From Bacteroidales bacterium (lineage in GTDB: Bacteria > Bacteroidota > Bacteroidia > Bacteroidales > JAAUTT01), in NCBI GenBank assembly GCA_012031335.1, contig JAAUTT010000151.1, positions 1 to 8,394 of the forward strand: 8,394 bases of DNA, written 5' to 3'. Numbering within the stretch: the stretch's first letter is position 1; each line of letters starts with the position of its first letter. The notes beneath the pieces were generated by a model. The model was not told where the DNA came from, did no database searches, and saw nothing but the letters and a program-made list of their open reading frames with translations. Position numbers and translations under genes: made by a program. Below, piece by piece: positions 1 to 8,280 of this stretch.

Positions 1-2
1 AG

Positions 3-56
3 TGCCTGTTGAATTATAACATCACAGCTGTTGAACTGGAGTATTATTTGAATTAG
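3..56 (+). CDS. Possible 3' end of an unidentified rightward gene
   Basis: A plus-strand frame is open from the left edge to a TAG at 54-56 and reads CLLNYNITAVELEYYLN. It would end 27 bases before the ispD stop, giving an ordinary convergent arrangement. Only 17 codons are visible, so an open frame of this length can occur by chance. I recognise no family. Sequence to the left of the window would settle whether a gene ends here. Confidence 0.25.
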   Translation, partial: CLLNYNITAVELEYYLN

Positions 57-83
57 CACCTATTTAAAATTCAATTCTTAGTA

Positions 84-787
84 TTAAATTATTGCTGTTT
101 CCCTTTCTTCCAGCATTTTTCTCAGGAGGCATTCGCCAATTAATAAATCGAGAGGATGTGTGATTTTTATATTTTCCCGGTTCCCTTCGGTGAGATGAAT
201 AATTTCTCCATTATTTTCCAAAACAGATGCATCGTCGGTGAAGTGTGGTTTATATTCCAGATTATAAGCTTCTTTAAGACTTTGCACCCTAAAACCTGGG
301 GAGTTTGCACCAGACGCAGATGAGACCTGTCAACGATGGTACTTTTATCGGAATCCAGTAAACGCACGGTTTCAACAATTTCAGTTACAGGAACAGAATT
401 TCCATAGATAGCTGCATCGTGGTAACATCGTTTAATTGTTTCCTCACTCACCAAAGGCCTCACACCATCGTGAATCCCGACAAGTCCGTCGCCTTCGAGC
501 ATTGATAATCCGTTCTTTACTGAATGAAACCTTGTTTCACCTCCCACACAAGTTTCGAACGGAAGGATAAAATTATGCTTCAGGCAAAGGCTTTTCCAGT
601 TTTTAATTTGAGATTCGGGCAACACCACAATAATTTCCATGTCCTGGAAAGTCTTTCTGAAAGCGGTGATTGTATGCATTAGTACAGGCAGTCCGGCCAG
701 TTCGATAAATTGCTTTGGTATTTCAGCCCCCATTCTATTACCGGATCCTCCTGCAACAATTATCACATATTTTTTAAGGATGCTCAT
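84..787 (-). CDS. ispD: 2-C-methyl-D-erythritol 4-phosphate cytidylyltransferase (IspD), frameshifted
   Basis: IspD is the cytosolic enzyme that joins MEP to CTP, giving CDP-methylerythritol and pyrophosphate in the non-mevalonate isoprenoid pathway. The N-terminus carries the nucleotide-binding loop VAGGSGNRMGAEIPKQF (residues 11-27, with R18 and K25 as the conserved basic pair). GGETRFHSV follows at 82-90, HDGVRP at 106-111 (D107, R110), and VQTPQV at 160-165. Frame is lost just after this, in a T run (A run at 291-294 on the plus strand). One added T gives PQVFRVQSLKEAYN and continues in the second frame through the C-terminal NIKITHP motif to the TAA at 84-86. The repaired protein is about 234 residues, normal for IspD. 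ATG at 785-787 is the start; it is preceded by an AT-rich leader without a clear Shine-Dalgarno sequence. Family assignment is very secure. I infer that the frameshift is a sequence error, but a real pseudogene cannot be excluded. Confidence 0.9.
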
Positions 788-846
788 TTTTTCAAGAAAA
801 AAATTCAGACCTTTACAAATATCGAATTTTAAATCGGAATATTGTT
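788..846. promoter_or_regulatory. Divergent spacer between ispD and the DUF2461 gene, possible promoters
   Basis: This 59-bp AT-rich spacer must hold the 5' signals of both divergent genes. On the minus strand, GATATTTG (plus-strand CAAATATC at 816-823) differs by one base from the Bacteroidota -7 consensus TAnnTTTG and lies 28 bases upstream of the ispD ATG. I found no TTTG -33 element at the expected distance, so this is a weak candidate. No convincing -7 box was seen for the rightward gene. Confidence 0.3.
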
Positions 847-1524
847 ATGCTAAAAGATATCCTCAATTTTTTATCGGTCCTGAAGGAAAATAACCACAAG
901 GAATGGTTTGATGAAAACCGCGACTGGTATCAGAAAACAAAGAAAAATTACGAATTATTTGCTGGTCGACTCATTCAGGAGATTCTCAAGTTTGATAAAA
1001 ATATTGGTACCCCTGAAGTTAAAGACTGTGTTTTCCGCATATTCCGGGATGTCCGTTTCTCAAACGATAAAACACCATATAAAACCCATATGGGAGTTTA
1101 TGTTGCCAAAGGAGGCCGTAAGAGTATCCTTGGTGGTTACTATTTTCATATGGAACCAGAAAATTCAGTTTTAGCCGGAGGTATTTGGATGCCCCAGGCG
1201 CCAGTTTTAAAAGCATTACGAAGCGAAATATATAGCTATACGGATGATTTCAAGGGAATTATCAATAGCAAATCATTTAAAAAACATTTTGAAAAGCTTG
1301 ATACCGACATGGGTTTGCTGCGAACAGCGCCTAAAGATTTTCCCAAAGACTTCCCCGATATCGATTTATTGAAATATAAAAGTTTCACCGTTTCAAAATC
1401 AATTCCCGATTCTATTTTTGAGGATGAGGAGAAATTAATGGCTGAATGTATTGAAGTCTTTAAAGAACTAAAACCCTTCAATGACTTTTTTAACCGGGCT
1501 ATTAATGAGATGGGCAATGATTGA
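847..1524 (+). CDS. DUF2461 / TIGR02453 family protein
   Basis: This intact 225-residue protein matches the DUF2461 family, a conserved family whose biochemical role is not established, at its usual length. Family hallmarks are NNHKEWFDENR near the N-terminus (15-25), FRIFRDVRFSNDKTPYKTH (63-81), and a GGYYFHMEPENSVLAGGIW core (96-114). No signal peptide or membrane segment is visible, so it is likely cytosolic. The start is the ATG at 847. It is divergent from ispD and ends in TGA 12 bases from the convergent kinase stop, with no obvious terminator between them. Unlike several neighbours it needs no frame correction. The function is unknown and the gene context does not suggest one. Confidence 0.88.
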   Translation: MLKDILNFLSVLKENNHKEWFDENRDWYQKTKKNYELFAGRLIQEILKFDKNIGTPEVKDCVFRIFRDVRFSNDKTPYKTHMGVYVAKGGRKSILGGYYFHMEPENSVLAGGIWMPQAPVLKALRSEIYSYTDDFKGIINSKSFKKHFEKLDTDMGLLRTAPKDFPKDFPDIDLLKYKSFTVSKSIPDSIFEDEEKLMAECIEVFKELKPFNDFFNRAINEMGND

Positions 1525-1536
1525 AAGGCATTGAGA

Positions 1537-3502
1537 TCAGGATGCCAGAAAGTGATTTACTATTTTAAATAATTGTTCGTTACGCACAGGTTTGCTTAAA
1601 TAGGCATTACATCCGGCGTGCAATATAAGTTCCTTTTCTTCTTCCTGAGCATAAGCCGTTAATGCTATAATGGGAATATTTGTATCAAAACTCCTTATGG
1701 CACGTGTTGCTTCGAAACCATTCATAACAGGCATACGAAAATCCATTAGAACGAGATCTATTTTAGTATCTTCCTGACAGATGTCTACTGCTTCCTGACC
1801 ATTTTTAGCCCATATCAGCTGTGCTTGTGTTGGCTTCATCAGGTCCCGTATGAAGGTCCAATTCAACTCTTCATCATCCACCACCAGTAACTTTTTCCCG
1901 ATCCAATCAAAATTTGTTACCCTCGGAAAATCGAATTTACCTTTTTCTTCAAAATCCTCATCAATCTCCTTCAAGGGTATGGTAAAATAAAAAGTTGAAC
2001 CGGTTCCTACCTCGCTTTCAAGCCACATCTTCCCACCAAGAAGTTTTACAATATTTACAGAGATTGCAAGTCCCAAACCGGTTCCTTTTCGATTAAGCCT
2101 GTCGTTTTCCAGTACTTGTCCAAACCTGTCGAAAATAAGCCTGAATTTGTCCCTGGGAATTCCAACACCTGTATCTTTTACATAAAAAAGGATATTTGTT
2201 TCCTGAACCTTATAACCAAATTCAATGAATCCGTTTTCGGTAAATTTCAATGCATTACCAATAAGATTGCTTATTACCTGTTTAAAACGAAAAGGATCCG
2301 TAACTGTACAAAGTGATGATTGATTTTCGGGCATTACCAGCCGTAATTCAACATCTCTTTTATTTTCGTCTAACCTGTTTTTTGTCAAAAGTGAAAAAAC
2401 AACTCCCGTAATACCTCATTAATACATGTTTTTGAATTACGAATTACAATTTGACCTGCTTCGATTTTCGAAATATCGATAATGTCGTCGATAAGATTCA
2501 GCAAAGAGTTTCCGCATTTCTCAATAAACCCCAGGTATTCCAATTGCTGGTCCCGGTCAACATTTGACATTCGGAGCAGGTTGGAAAATCCAAGAATTCC
2601 ATTCATTGGAGTTCGGATTTCGTGTGACATATTAGCCAGAAAAGCAGATTTTAATTTATCGGACTCAATGGCCTTTTTTCTTGCTTCACGAAGTTTTTGT
2701 TCAGCAAGGTATCTTTCGGTTACATCAATGGAAATACCTACCAACCCGGTAATCTCGCCTTCACTGTTCCGCACAGGTATTTTGGTTGCCGAAACCCAGA
2801 TATAATTCCCCTGAGCATTCCTGATTCGTTCCGTTTTACCGATGAGCTGCTCTCCCATAGTAAGTATCCTTTGTTCGTCACGAAAAGCATCCTGTGCATG
2901 TTGAAGGGTAAAGTAGTCAAAATCTGTTTTCCCGATGGCTTCTTCAGGGTCGTTAATCCCCAACATAGTTGCCTGAGCACGGTTAACGCGTGTAAACCTC
3001 GATTGTGTGTCTTTAAAGTAAATGGTATAGGGAAAGTTATCCATTAATGCCTGAAGCAGATCTCTTTCAGTATTAAGGTTTTCCATTGTTCTGCGAATGT
3101 CCGAAATATCCCGCTGGATACCAACCACCCCAATTAAACATTGCCGTTACAATCCGTAACTGGCGTTTTATAGGTTTCGTACCATTGATCGCCCGATTTT
3201 CCGGTGAAAAGCATTTTTTTACCCGACTTTTTTACTTGACGATCTTCGGATATTTCTTTCTGAACATAAGATGGATCGAGAATTGAATCGTCAGTATTAT
3301 TTAAAACTTCTTCGGCCTGTTTATCAAAATTTATGAGAAAAGGCTCATTTACATAAACGTAGCGGCCTTCAGTATCCTTAATCCAAGAAACAAATGGCAG
3401 ATTATTTATAAAAGAATTCAATTGAGCCTTAGTTGTATTAAGCTCATTTTCCAATTCTTGAATACGTTTAATTAAATCTGCGTTTTGGTTTTTCTCAGTC
3501 AT
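1537..3502 (-). CDS. Soluble hybrid histidine kinase (PAS-PAS-HisKA-HATPase-REC), with two frameshifts
   Basis: This is a sensory kinase that would autophosphorylate on His and pass the phosphate to its own receiver domain. Repaired length is about 654 residues. An N-terminal helical, coiled-coil-like stretch (about 5-30) leads to PAS 1 (about 25-135, FVSWIKDTEGRYVYVN) and PAS 2 (about 146-265, YTIYFKDTQSRFTRVN, ending GISIDVTER). HisKA follows with H294 in MSHEIRTPMNG. The ATPase has N box NLIGNALKFT, G1 DTGVGIP, F box FDRFGQ and G2 GTGLGLAI. REC is complete: acidic DD near 542, phosphoacceptor Asp near 587 in LMDFRMPVMNG, Thr in ALTAYA, Lys in LSKPV. No membrane segment is seen, so it senses internally. 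The frame breaks at 3136-3138 (A run; one extra base restores NVLIGVVGIQRDIS) and at 2394-2399 (six A; one added or two removed restores ELF(F)SLLTKN). No separate response-regulator gene is adjacent. The ATG at 3500-3502 fits the domain start. Architecture is certain; signal and targets are unknown. Confidence 0.9.
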
Positions 3503-3636
3503 AACTTATAGCTACCCGGAAATACAATATTTATAATTATTCCCTGAAACCCGGGATTGTGTTTACGTTAAGTTATTAAAAATGTTACTTCGCAAATTGA
3601 CGGAAAATTCTGATTATTAAAATAAAAGAATACAAA

Positions 3637-3687
3637 ATAAAATAAGAAAAGCATCCTATTTCCGAAATATTATCGGAAACAGGATGC
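3637..3687 (-). terminator. Strong rho-independent terminator of the hexokinase gene
   Basis: Arms at 3651-3665 and 3673-3687 are 15 bp inverted repeats with one mismatch (a possible G-U pair) around a 7-base loop. On the minus strand the stem is followed directly by TTTTCTTATTTTATTTTG, a U-rich tract. The stem begins 24 bases past the hexokinase stop. On the plus strand the stem is followed by A residues, so it acts leftward only. It also insulates the kinase gene downstream on the same strand. Confidence 0.85.
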
Positions 3688-3711
3688 CTGAAAAAAATAA
3701 TTTTAAGTGGT

Positions 3712-4911
3712 TTATGATAATACCGACATGGCAGCACCAATCAGGTTAGCATTTTCCATTTGAGAAATTACAACCTCTTTGTCGCCTAATCCTTGTTCGT
3801 TTAAAAGTGTTTTGAGACATTCATTTACAATTTCAACATAAGCTGCATTGTTAGTTTTTACCTTACTCCAGAATAAGCTTCCTTCGGCTAAAACCTGTAC
3901 TTTTTTGAGTGAAGGATAAGCAGCATTGAGGTTAGCAACAACACCAGCAATAGATGCCGCTACAAGTTTGGCTGAACGTTCGTATATCTGGAATGCAACC
4001 TCAACATATTCCGGTTTATAGGATTCAGGGTTATTCATCATTTTACTTAAACCGGCTGCATCAAGATCTTCGGCGATATTGTCATCAGGAAAAGCGGCAC
4101 GGAAAACACGTCCCAAATACATTCCCGAGATGGCTTTCTCAAAACGCTGAGCACCTTTATTATCCGATTTGTCATCTACTTCCTCATCACAAGCAGTCAG
4201 GTGTGGCGGATTGAAATTACCCGATTCAAAGTTAACAGGAGTTTCGCCCGACCAACCTTCCATACCTTTCAGTTTTGGAATATATTCGGAAGGGAAAAAG
4301 GTAGCCATATTGGTACCAGTACCTACAATCAAACCAATATATGCGTCAAATCCCGGGTTTTTTAATCCGGCAAAAAGGCTTGTGATAGTATCATTAACAA
4401 CAGCAATTTTGCCAAAATTACACGAAGTGCTTTTGTTTAAATATTCTACAAGCGGCTTCCCGATTGGTTTTCCGGCCATATTAGGAATATTGACCCCTTT
4501 TGTCCAAACAATTAATTCGGCATCGCCATTGGTTAACGACTTCGCAGGATATGAAAAACAGTAACCAATATTTGAATTGGCCGGTAGTTTCAGTTTTTTA
4601 ATTACTTCAGCCTGTGAATTGTAAAGATCTTCTTCAGTAAATCCTGCTGTTTTCATTTCGGTAATATCCTTTTCTTCTATTCCTGTAACTTTAGTTTCGT
4701 TACCTACCAAAACAGTAGCAGCCCGGAAGTTGGTGCCGCCAAGATCAAACACAGTAGCTTCTCCGCTTATGCCGTCTTTTTTAGGATGAATATAAGTTGG
4801 TAAACATTTTATTTCTGTTCCGTCTTTCTGAAGACCTGTTTCTATCTTTTTCCGAAGATCGTCGGCAATTTCGAGTAGTTGTTTAGTGTCGAGAGCAAAT
4901 TTATTGTTCAT
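3712..4911 (-). CDS. hexA: Eukaryote-type hexokinase (HexA-like)
   Basis: This ATP-dependent hexokinase phosphorylates glucose and related hexoses at C6 at the entry to glycolysis; it is cytosolic. The 399-residue protein belongs to the Hexokinase_1/Hexokinase_2 fold of eukaryotic hexokinases, not the short ROK or bacterial Glk families. Evidence in order: LPTYIHPKKDG (37-47), phosphate-binding DLGGTNFR (56-63), sugar-loop FSYP (119-122) and WTKG (136-139), VVNDT (171-175) with the probable catalytic base D174, GLIVGTGTN (193-201), FESGNF with a sugar-contacting Glu at 229, QRFEKAISGMYLGRVFR (255-271), and a C-terminal EGSLFW nucleotide-site segment (343-348). It is slightly shorter than the ~450-500 residues of one eukaryotic hexokinase unit. 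Bacteroides fragilis has a described hexokinase of this type, HexA; substrate range here is inferred. The gene is intact, single, with its own promoter and terminator. Confidence 0.92.
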   Translation of the reverse strand: MNNKFALDTKQLLEIADDLRKKIETGLQKDGTEIKCLPTYIHPKKDGISGEATVFDLGGTNFRAATVLVGNETKVTGIEEKDITEMKTAGFTEEDLYNSQAEVIKKLKLPANSNIGYCFSYPAKSLTNGDAELIVWTKGVNIPNMAGKPIGKPLVEYLNKSTSCNFGKIAVVNDTITSLFAGLKNPGFDAYIGLIVGTGTNMATFFPSEYIPKLKGMEGWSGETPVNFESGNFNPPHLTACDEEVDDKSDNKGAQRFEKAISGMYLGRVFRAAFPDDNIAEDLDAAGLSKMMNNPESYKPEYVEVAFQIYERSAKLVAASIAGVVANLNAAYPSLKKVQVLAEGSLFWSKVKTNNAAYVEIVNECLKTLLNEQGLGDKEVVISQMENANLIGAAMSVLS

Positions 4912-5228
4912 CTTTATTGCTATTAGTTAAGATTAATATTTTTAGTTGTGAATCGCTAAAAATAGAAAAATCTTTTATTCCGGCAAAGGGAATCAAACCA
5001 TAATGAATCATCAAAACGACTTATTTTTCAGGATAGTGGTTATGGTTGTGTTTACCAACTTTGAAAATTCCATATTACCATATTCACATTTAAAAATAAT
5101 CCTTAACTTAGCTAATTGATGTATAAATTTCAATTTTTATTTCACGCATTGTTTACAAAAGGCTCTGTTTGTCATTATTGGATGATCATTACTGATTATA
5201 CACATATCAAAACCACTAATCAATCATC
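4912..5228. other. 317-bp divergent intergenic region between hexA and usp
   Basis: It contains the probable hexA promoter near its left end. I found no open frame with protein-like content, no tRNA, no long hairpin and no repeat array. Upstream of usp I looked for TTTG / TAnnTTTG pairs and found only partial matches (for example CTGTTTG around 5165-5171), too weak to call. The rest is plain AT-rich spacer, and may hold the usp promoter. Confidence 0.6.
4957..4987 (-). promoter_or_regulatory. Bacteroidota-type promoter for hexA
   Basis: Read on the minus strand, TTTG (plus 4984-4987) is followed after exactly 19 bases by TATTTTTA (plus 4957-4964). This fits the Bacteroidota -33 TTTG and -7 TAnnTTTG consensus except for the last base. 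It would start transcription around 4950, leaving a leader of roughly 40 bases before the hexA ATG. The spacing and elements are seen directly; promoter activity is inferred. Confidence 0.5.
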
Positions 5229-6089
5229 ATGATAAAGAATTTTATTGTTCCTGTGGACTTTTCGGACGATTCACTTAAAGGATTAGACCTGGCTACGTTG
5301 TTTTCGCAAAAAACCTACTGCAACATCCAGATGGTTTATGTACAGAAAAAGACTGCTGAACATTTCCCGTCGAGAATAAGAGAGGAATTTAACTACGCAA
5401 AAGACAAGTTTGAAGGAATTACACAGAATTACATTCACAAACTGGGTAATAATTCAAAATTAAGATATATCATAAAAAAAGGCCCAAAGGTTTATGAGGA
5501 AATAGTAAACCAGGCCGAATCTTATAAAGATAGCGTTATAGCTGCCAGTACACATGGAGCATCAGGATTCGAAGAATTTTTTATTGGCAGTAATGCCTTT
5601 AAAATAATTTCAGCTACAACACGCCCGGTTATCACAATTCGTAAAGGTATAGTACCAAAAGATATTTCCCGAATAATTCTTCCTATCGACGCAATGGTAG
5701 AAACTCGGCAAAAAGTACCTATGACTGCTGAAATTGCAGAATTGTTTGGAGCTGAAGTGCACGTACTGGAAGTATCTTCAACAAAAAACAGCAAAATACT
5801 TAAACGGCTCAGTGCATATTCGAAACAAGTATCCGGCTACCTAAAAGGAAGAGGATTAACTGTTAAAACCGATTCTATTGTTGGAAATAATATTTCGGAT
5901 ATTACAGTAGAATATGCGCAAAGCGTAAATGCAGGAATGATTTCGATTATAACGGAACAGGGAACCAGTATTACAAACCTGATTCTCGGAAACCAGGCTC
6001 AACAGATATTAAATAAATCGATTATCCCAGTGCTAAATATAACTCCCCGGGAAATGCATTTTAAAGGTACTTTCAATACGCTTGGATAA
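5229..6089 (+). CDS. Universal stress protein with two Usp domains
   Basis: This is a cytosolic UspA-superfamily protein of 286 residues made of two tandem Usp domains, an arrangement common in Bacteroidota; the exact role (stress or energy-state response) is not known from sequence. Domain 1 (1-138) starts with IVPVDFS (6-12), whose Asp10 is the usual nucleotide contact. It carries the loop STHGASGFEEFFIGS (107-121), which keeps the second and third glycines of G-x2-G-x9-G-S/T but has Ser at the first. Domain 2 (about 147-272) begins RIILPID, but its loop EQGTSITNLILGN is shortened and no longer fits the motif, so ATP binding there is doubtful. The start is the ATG at 5229; upstream sequence has no strong Shine-Dalgarno. 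It is divergent from hexA and ends 34 bases before the barrel gene, with no terminator seen, so co-transcription with the barrel genes is possible. Confidence 0.88.
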   Translation: MIKNFIVPVDFSDDSLKGLDLATLFSQKTYCNIQMVYVQKKTAEHFPSRIREEFNYAKDKFEGITQNYIHKLGNNSKLRYIIKKGPKVYEEIVNQAESYKDSVIAASTHGASGFEEFFIGSNAFKIISATTRPVITIRKGIVPKDISRIILPIDAMVETRQKVPMTAEIAELFGAEVHVLEVSSTKNSKILKRLSAYSKQVSGYLKGRGLTVKTDSIVGNNISDITVEYAQSVNAGMISIITEQGTSITNLILGNQAQQILNKSIIPVLNITPREMHFKGTFNTLG

Positions 6090-6123
6090 AATGTTTTCTA
6101 AATAATTCCTGAGCAGAGCATTT

Positions 6124-7627
6124 ATGGGAAAGAGATATTTATTGTGGGTAATATTATTGTTATTCAGGATCACATCCGAAGCACAGATAATCCCATTACA
6201 TCCGGAAGCCATATTCCCTTATGAATATGAAATTATAAGTCAAAAGAATTCTCACTCTTCTATTTTTCCTTATCAATCAGTCCGTTCAGATTCACTATTA
6301 TATATAAACACATTACATACCGGAATAAAAAAACTTCCTGGTGATAAAACCTATTCTTACCGGATTATATCGTTTAGATAAACATAATCCCGCTATGCAT
6401 CTGGCCGGTGGGGTGAATGTATTTGCCAGCCTGGCAGGTAAACTGAAAATTAATGCCGGATATTCACTTCACTATTTGTCTGCCGACAGCAGCTTTTTTA
6501 ACGAGTATTCCCTACCAGGAAGAGTCATACCTCATTACCGAAGATATGCAAGTAAGAATGGAAGCAATTACCTGTTGCATGATATTAATTTCGCCATTAA
6601 ATATCATCCTTTTAAATATATAGATATTGAAGCAGGAGTTGGAAAACACCATATTGGAGATGGGTATCGTTCAGTTTTCCTCTCCACAAATGCAGCTTCT
6701 TACCCTTACCTGAAAACAAGTCTGCATTTCTGGAAAATACATTATTTCAGCATGGTAACATCTATGCGCGATTATCTTATACCCAAAGGATACGAAGGCA
6801 GTTTTAAGAAATATGTTTCGCTGCATTATCTGAGCTGGAATATTACTCCAAGGATTAACCTTAATCTTTTTGAAGCTGTTATCTGGGATAGAGCCGACAC
6901 ATTGAGCAAGCGATCTCTTGATATCAATTATCTGAATCCTGTTATTTTTACCGCCCGCTGGAATATAATCTTGGATCGCCCGATAATGTTATTATGGGAA
7001 TCGGAACAAAAATACTTATTAAAAAAACCATATCATTCTATGGTCAGTTTTTGCTGGATGAATTTAATCTCAAATACTTAAAAACAGGAAAAAACTGGTG
7101 GGGAAATAAATATGCTTTCCAGGTCGGATGTAAGTTTTACAATCCTTTTGACATTAAACCGGTGATATTGCAATTTGAGTATAATCAGGCCCGGCCCTAT
7201 ACCTATTCCCATAAATTTCAACTTCAAAACTATGGTAACTTGCTGCAACCACTGGCCCACCCTTTAGGATCTAATTTCAGAGAAGCCATTGCCATTGTCA
7301 GGTATGGATATGGAAAGTGGTCGGTACACTTCCGTTCAATAAATTCTTTCAAGGGAATAAACAATTCACCCAACGAGAACGTGGGTGGAGATATTTATCA
7401 ATCGAATTCCACTTTCGTTTCATTTTATGGGAATTACATTTTGCAAGGCAAAAGAACAGACCATTTTATACAGGAACTCAAAGTAAGTCGCAGTTTAATT
7501 CCTTCCTGGAATTTGCAGGCCGAAGTTACAGGCTCTTATAGAATTATAAAAGATGGTACTACAAGGAATACTTTCTTGTGACTCTAGGTTCAGGACATTG
7601 TTGTTTGAAGAAGAAAATCTATTATAG
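6124..7627 (+). CDS. RemB / Wzi-like outer-membrane beta-barrel protein, frameshifted
   Basis: The product is a predicted exported outer-membrane barrel of the capsule-assembly Wzi / gliding-protein RemB type. Residues 1-20 form a signal peptide (MGKRYLLWVILLL, cleavage near SEA|Q). The body is rich in alternating beta strands and aromatics. Family-like motifs are GVGKHHIGDGYRSVFLS, SYPYLK, LNPVIF-YRPLEYNLGSPDN (after repair), GQFLLDEFNLKYL, WWGNKY, RPYTYSH, and LAHPLGSNFRE. The frame is restored by removing one A from the seven-A run at 6327-6333 (giving GIKNFLVIKPILTGLYRLDK) and adding one T to the run at 6945-6949. A third change near 7579 (skipping one T) would extend past the TGA at 7579-7581 to TAG at 7625-7627, giving about 500 residues; this is less certain. 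Otherwise the protein ends at 7581. Start is the ATG at 6124. Function (polysaccharide assembly or surface motility) is inferred from family only. Confidence 0.75.
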
Positions 7628-7628
7628 C

Positions 7629-8280
7629 ATGGTACGGCATTATTTATATTTTCTCCTATTTTGTTTCGTACTGATGCAGTTTCAAGATATTTCTGCTCAA
7701 ACCCATATTCCGTTGAACCGTAAGACAGAACAATCCATAGAAAGGGAATATCTGTCCAGGTCCCTTCCCTTAATGTCTCCATTCAGATCAGGTTATAAAG
7801 AAGATTATGATAAGATATTTTCGGTCGATTCAATACTATACCCTTCTTCCAAAAATCGTAAAACCTGGTTTGGAAGAAAACTCTGGAACGAATCATTTAT
7901 TCAGATTGACAGCAGTGATTACAGTCTGCACATAAATCCCTTATTTAATCTTCAGCTTGGCAAAGATGCGGGTGGACAAAATACCTTTATAAACACCCGT
8001 GGTGCCATTGTACAGGGAAAATTGGGAAATAAATTTTCATTTGGATCATGGTTTTACGAAAATCAGGCTATTTTCCCACAATACTGGGATAGTGTTATCA
8101 ATATTTCGCGCGTTGCACCAGGCCAGGGAAGAGCCAAACGTTACAACGAAACCGGATGGGATTATGCTTATTCGGGTGGATATGTTTCCTGGAGAGCGCT
8201 CAAAAACCTGAACCTGGAATTTGGTCATGGTAAAAATTTTATCGGAAACGGATTCAGGTCGATGATGCTTTCGGATATTT
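7629..8280 (+). CDS. Second RemB / Wzi-like outer-membrane barrel protein, 3' end lost
   Basis: This is a paralogue of the preceding gene, cut off after about 217 codons of an expected ~500. I choose ATG 7629, not an in-frame start 51 bases earlier, because it begins directly with a signal peptide (MVRHYLYFLLFCFVLMQF, cleavage near ISA|Q at 23/24) and lies one base after the restored stop of the first barrel gene. Body motifs are LHINPLFNLQLG, INTRGAIVQGKLGNKFSFG, YENQAIFPQYW, and FGHGKNFIGNGFRSMMLS. The last lines up with the equivalent GKHHIGDGYRSVFLS of the first paralogue. After LSDIS the family continues with a YPYLK-like strand; here the protein instead runs into unrelated sequence and reaches a TGA at 8325-8327. 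I treat about 8280 as the end of the native sequence. Likely co-transcribed, perhaps translationally coupled, with the upstream barrel gene. Confidence 0.75.

Noticed and set aside
1527..1546. Bidirectional terminator between the DUF2461 gene and the kinase
   Set aside because: GGCAT / ATGCC gives only a 5-bp stem with a 10-base loop and no T tract, too weak to call.
3503..3560. Inverted repeat around CCCGG upstream of the kinase as an operator
   Set aside because: The two ACCCGG copies are in direct rather than inverted arrangement and share too few bases to be meaningful.
5522..5794. Minus-strand open frame inside the usp gene
   Set aside because: It lies fully opposite a well-supported Usp coding region and shows no recognisable protein features.
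291..6949. Programmed ribosomal frameshifting at the A/T runs
   Set aside because: The runs are of varied length and direction, lie in unrelated genes not known for recoding, and lack a consistent slippery heptamer plus downstream structure. Sequence error explains all of them.
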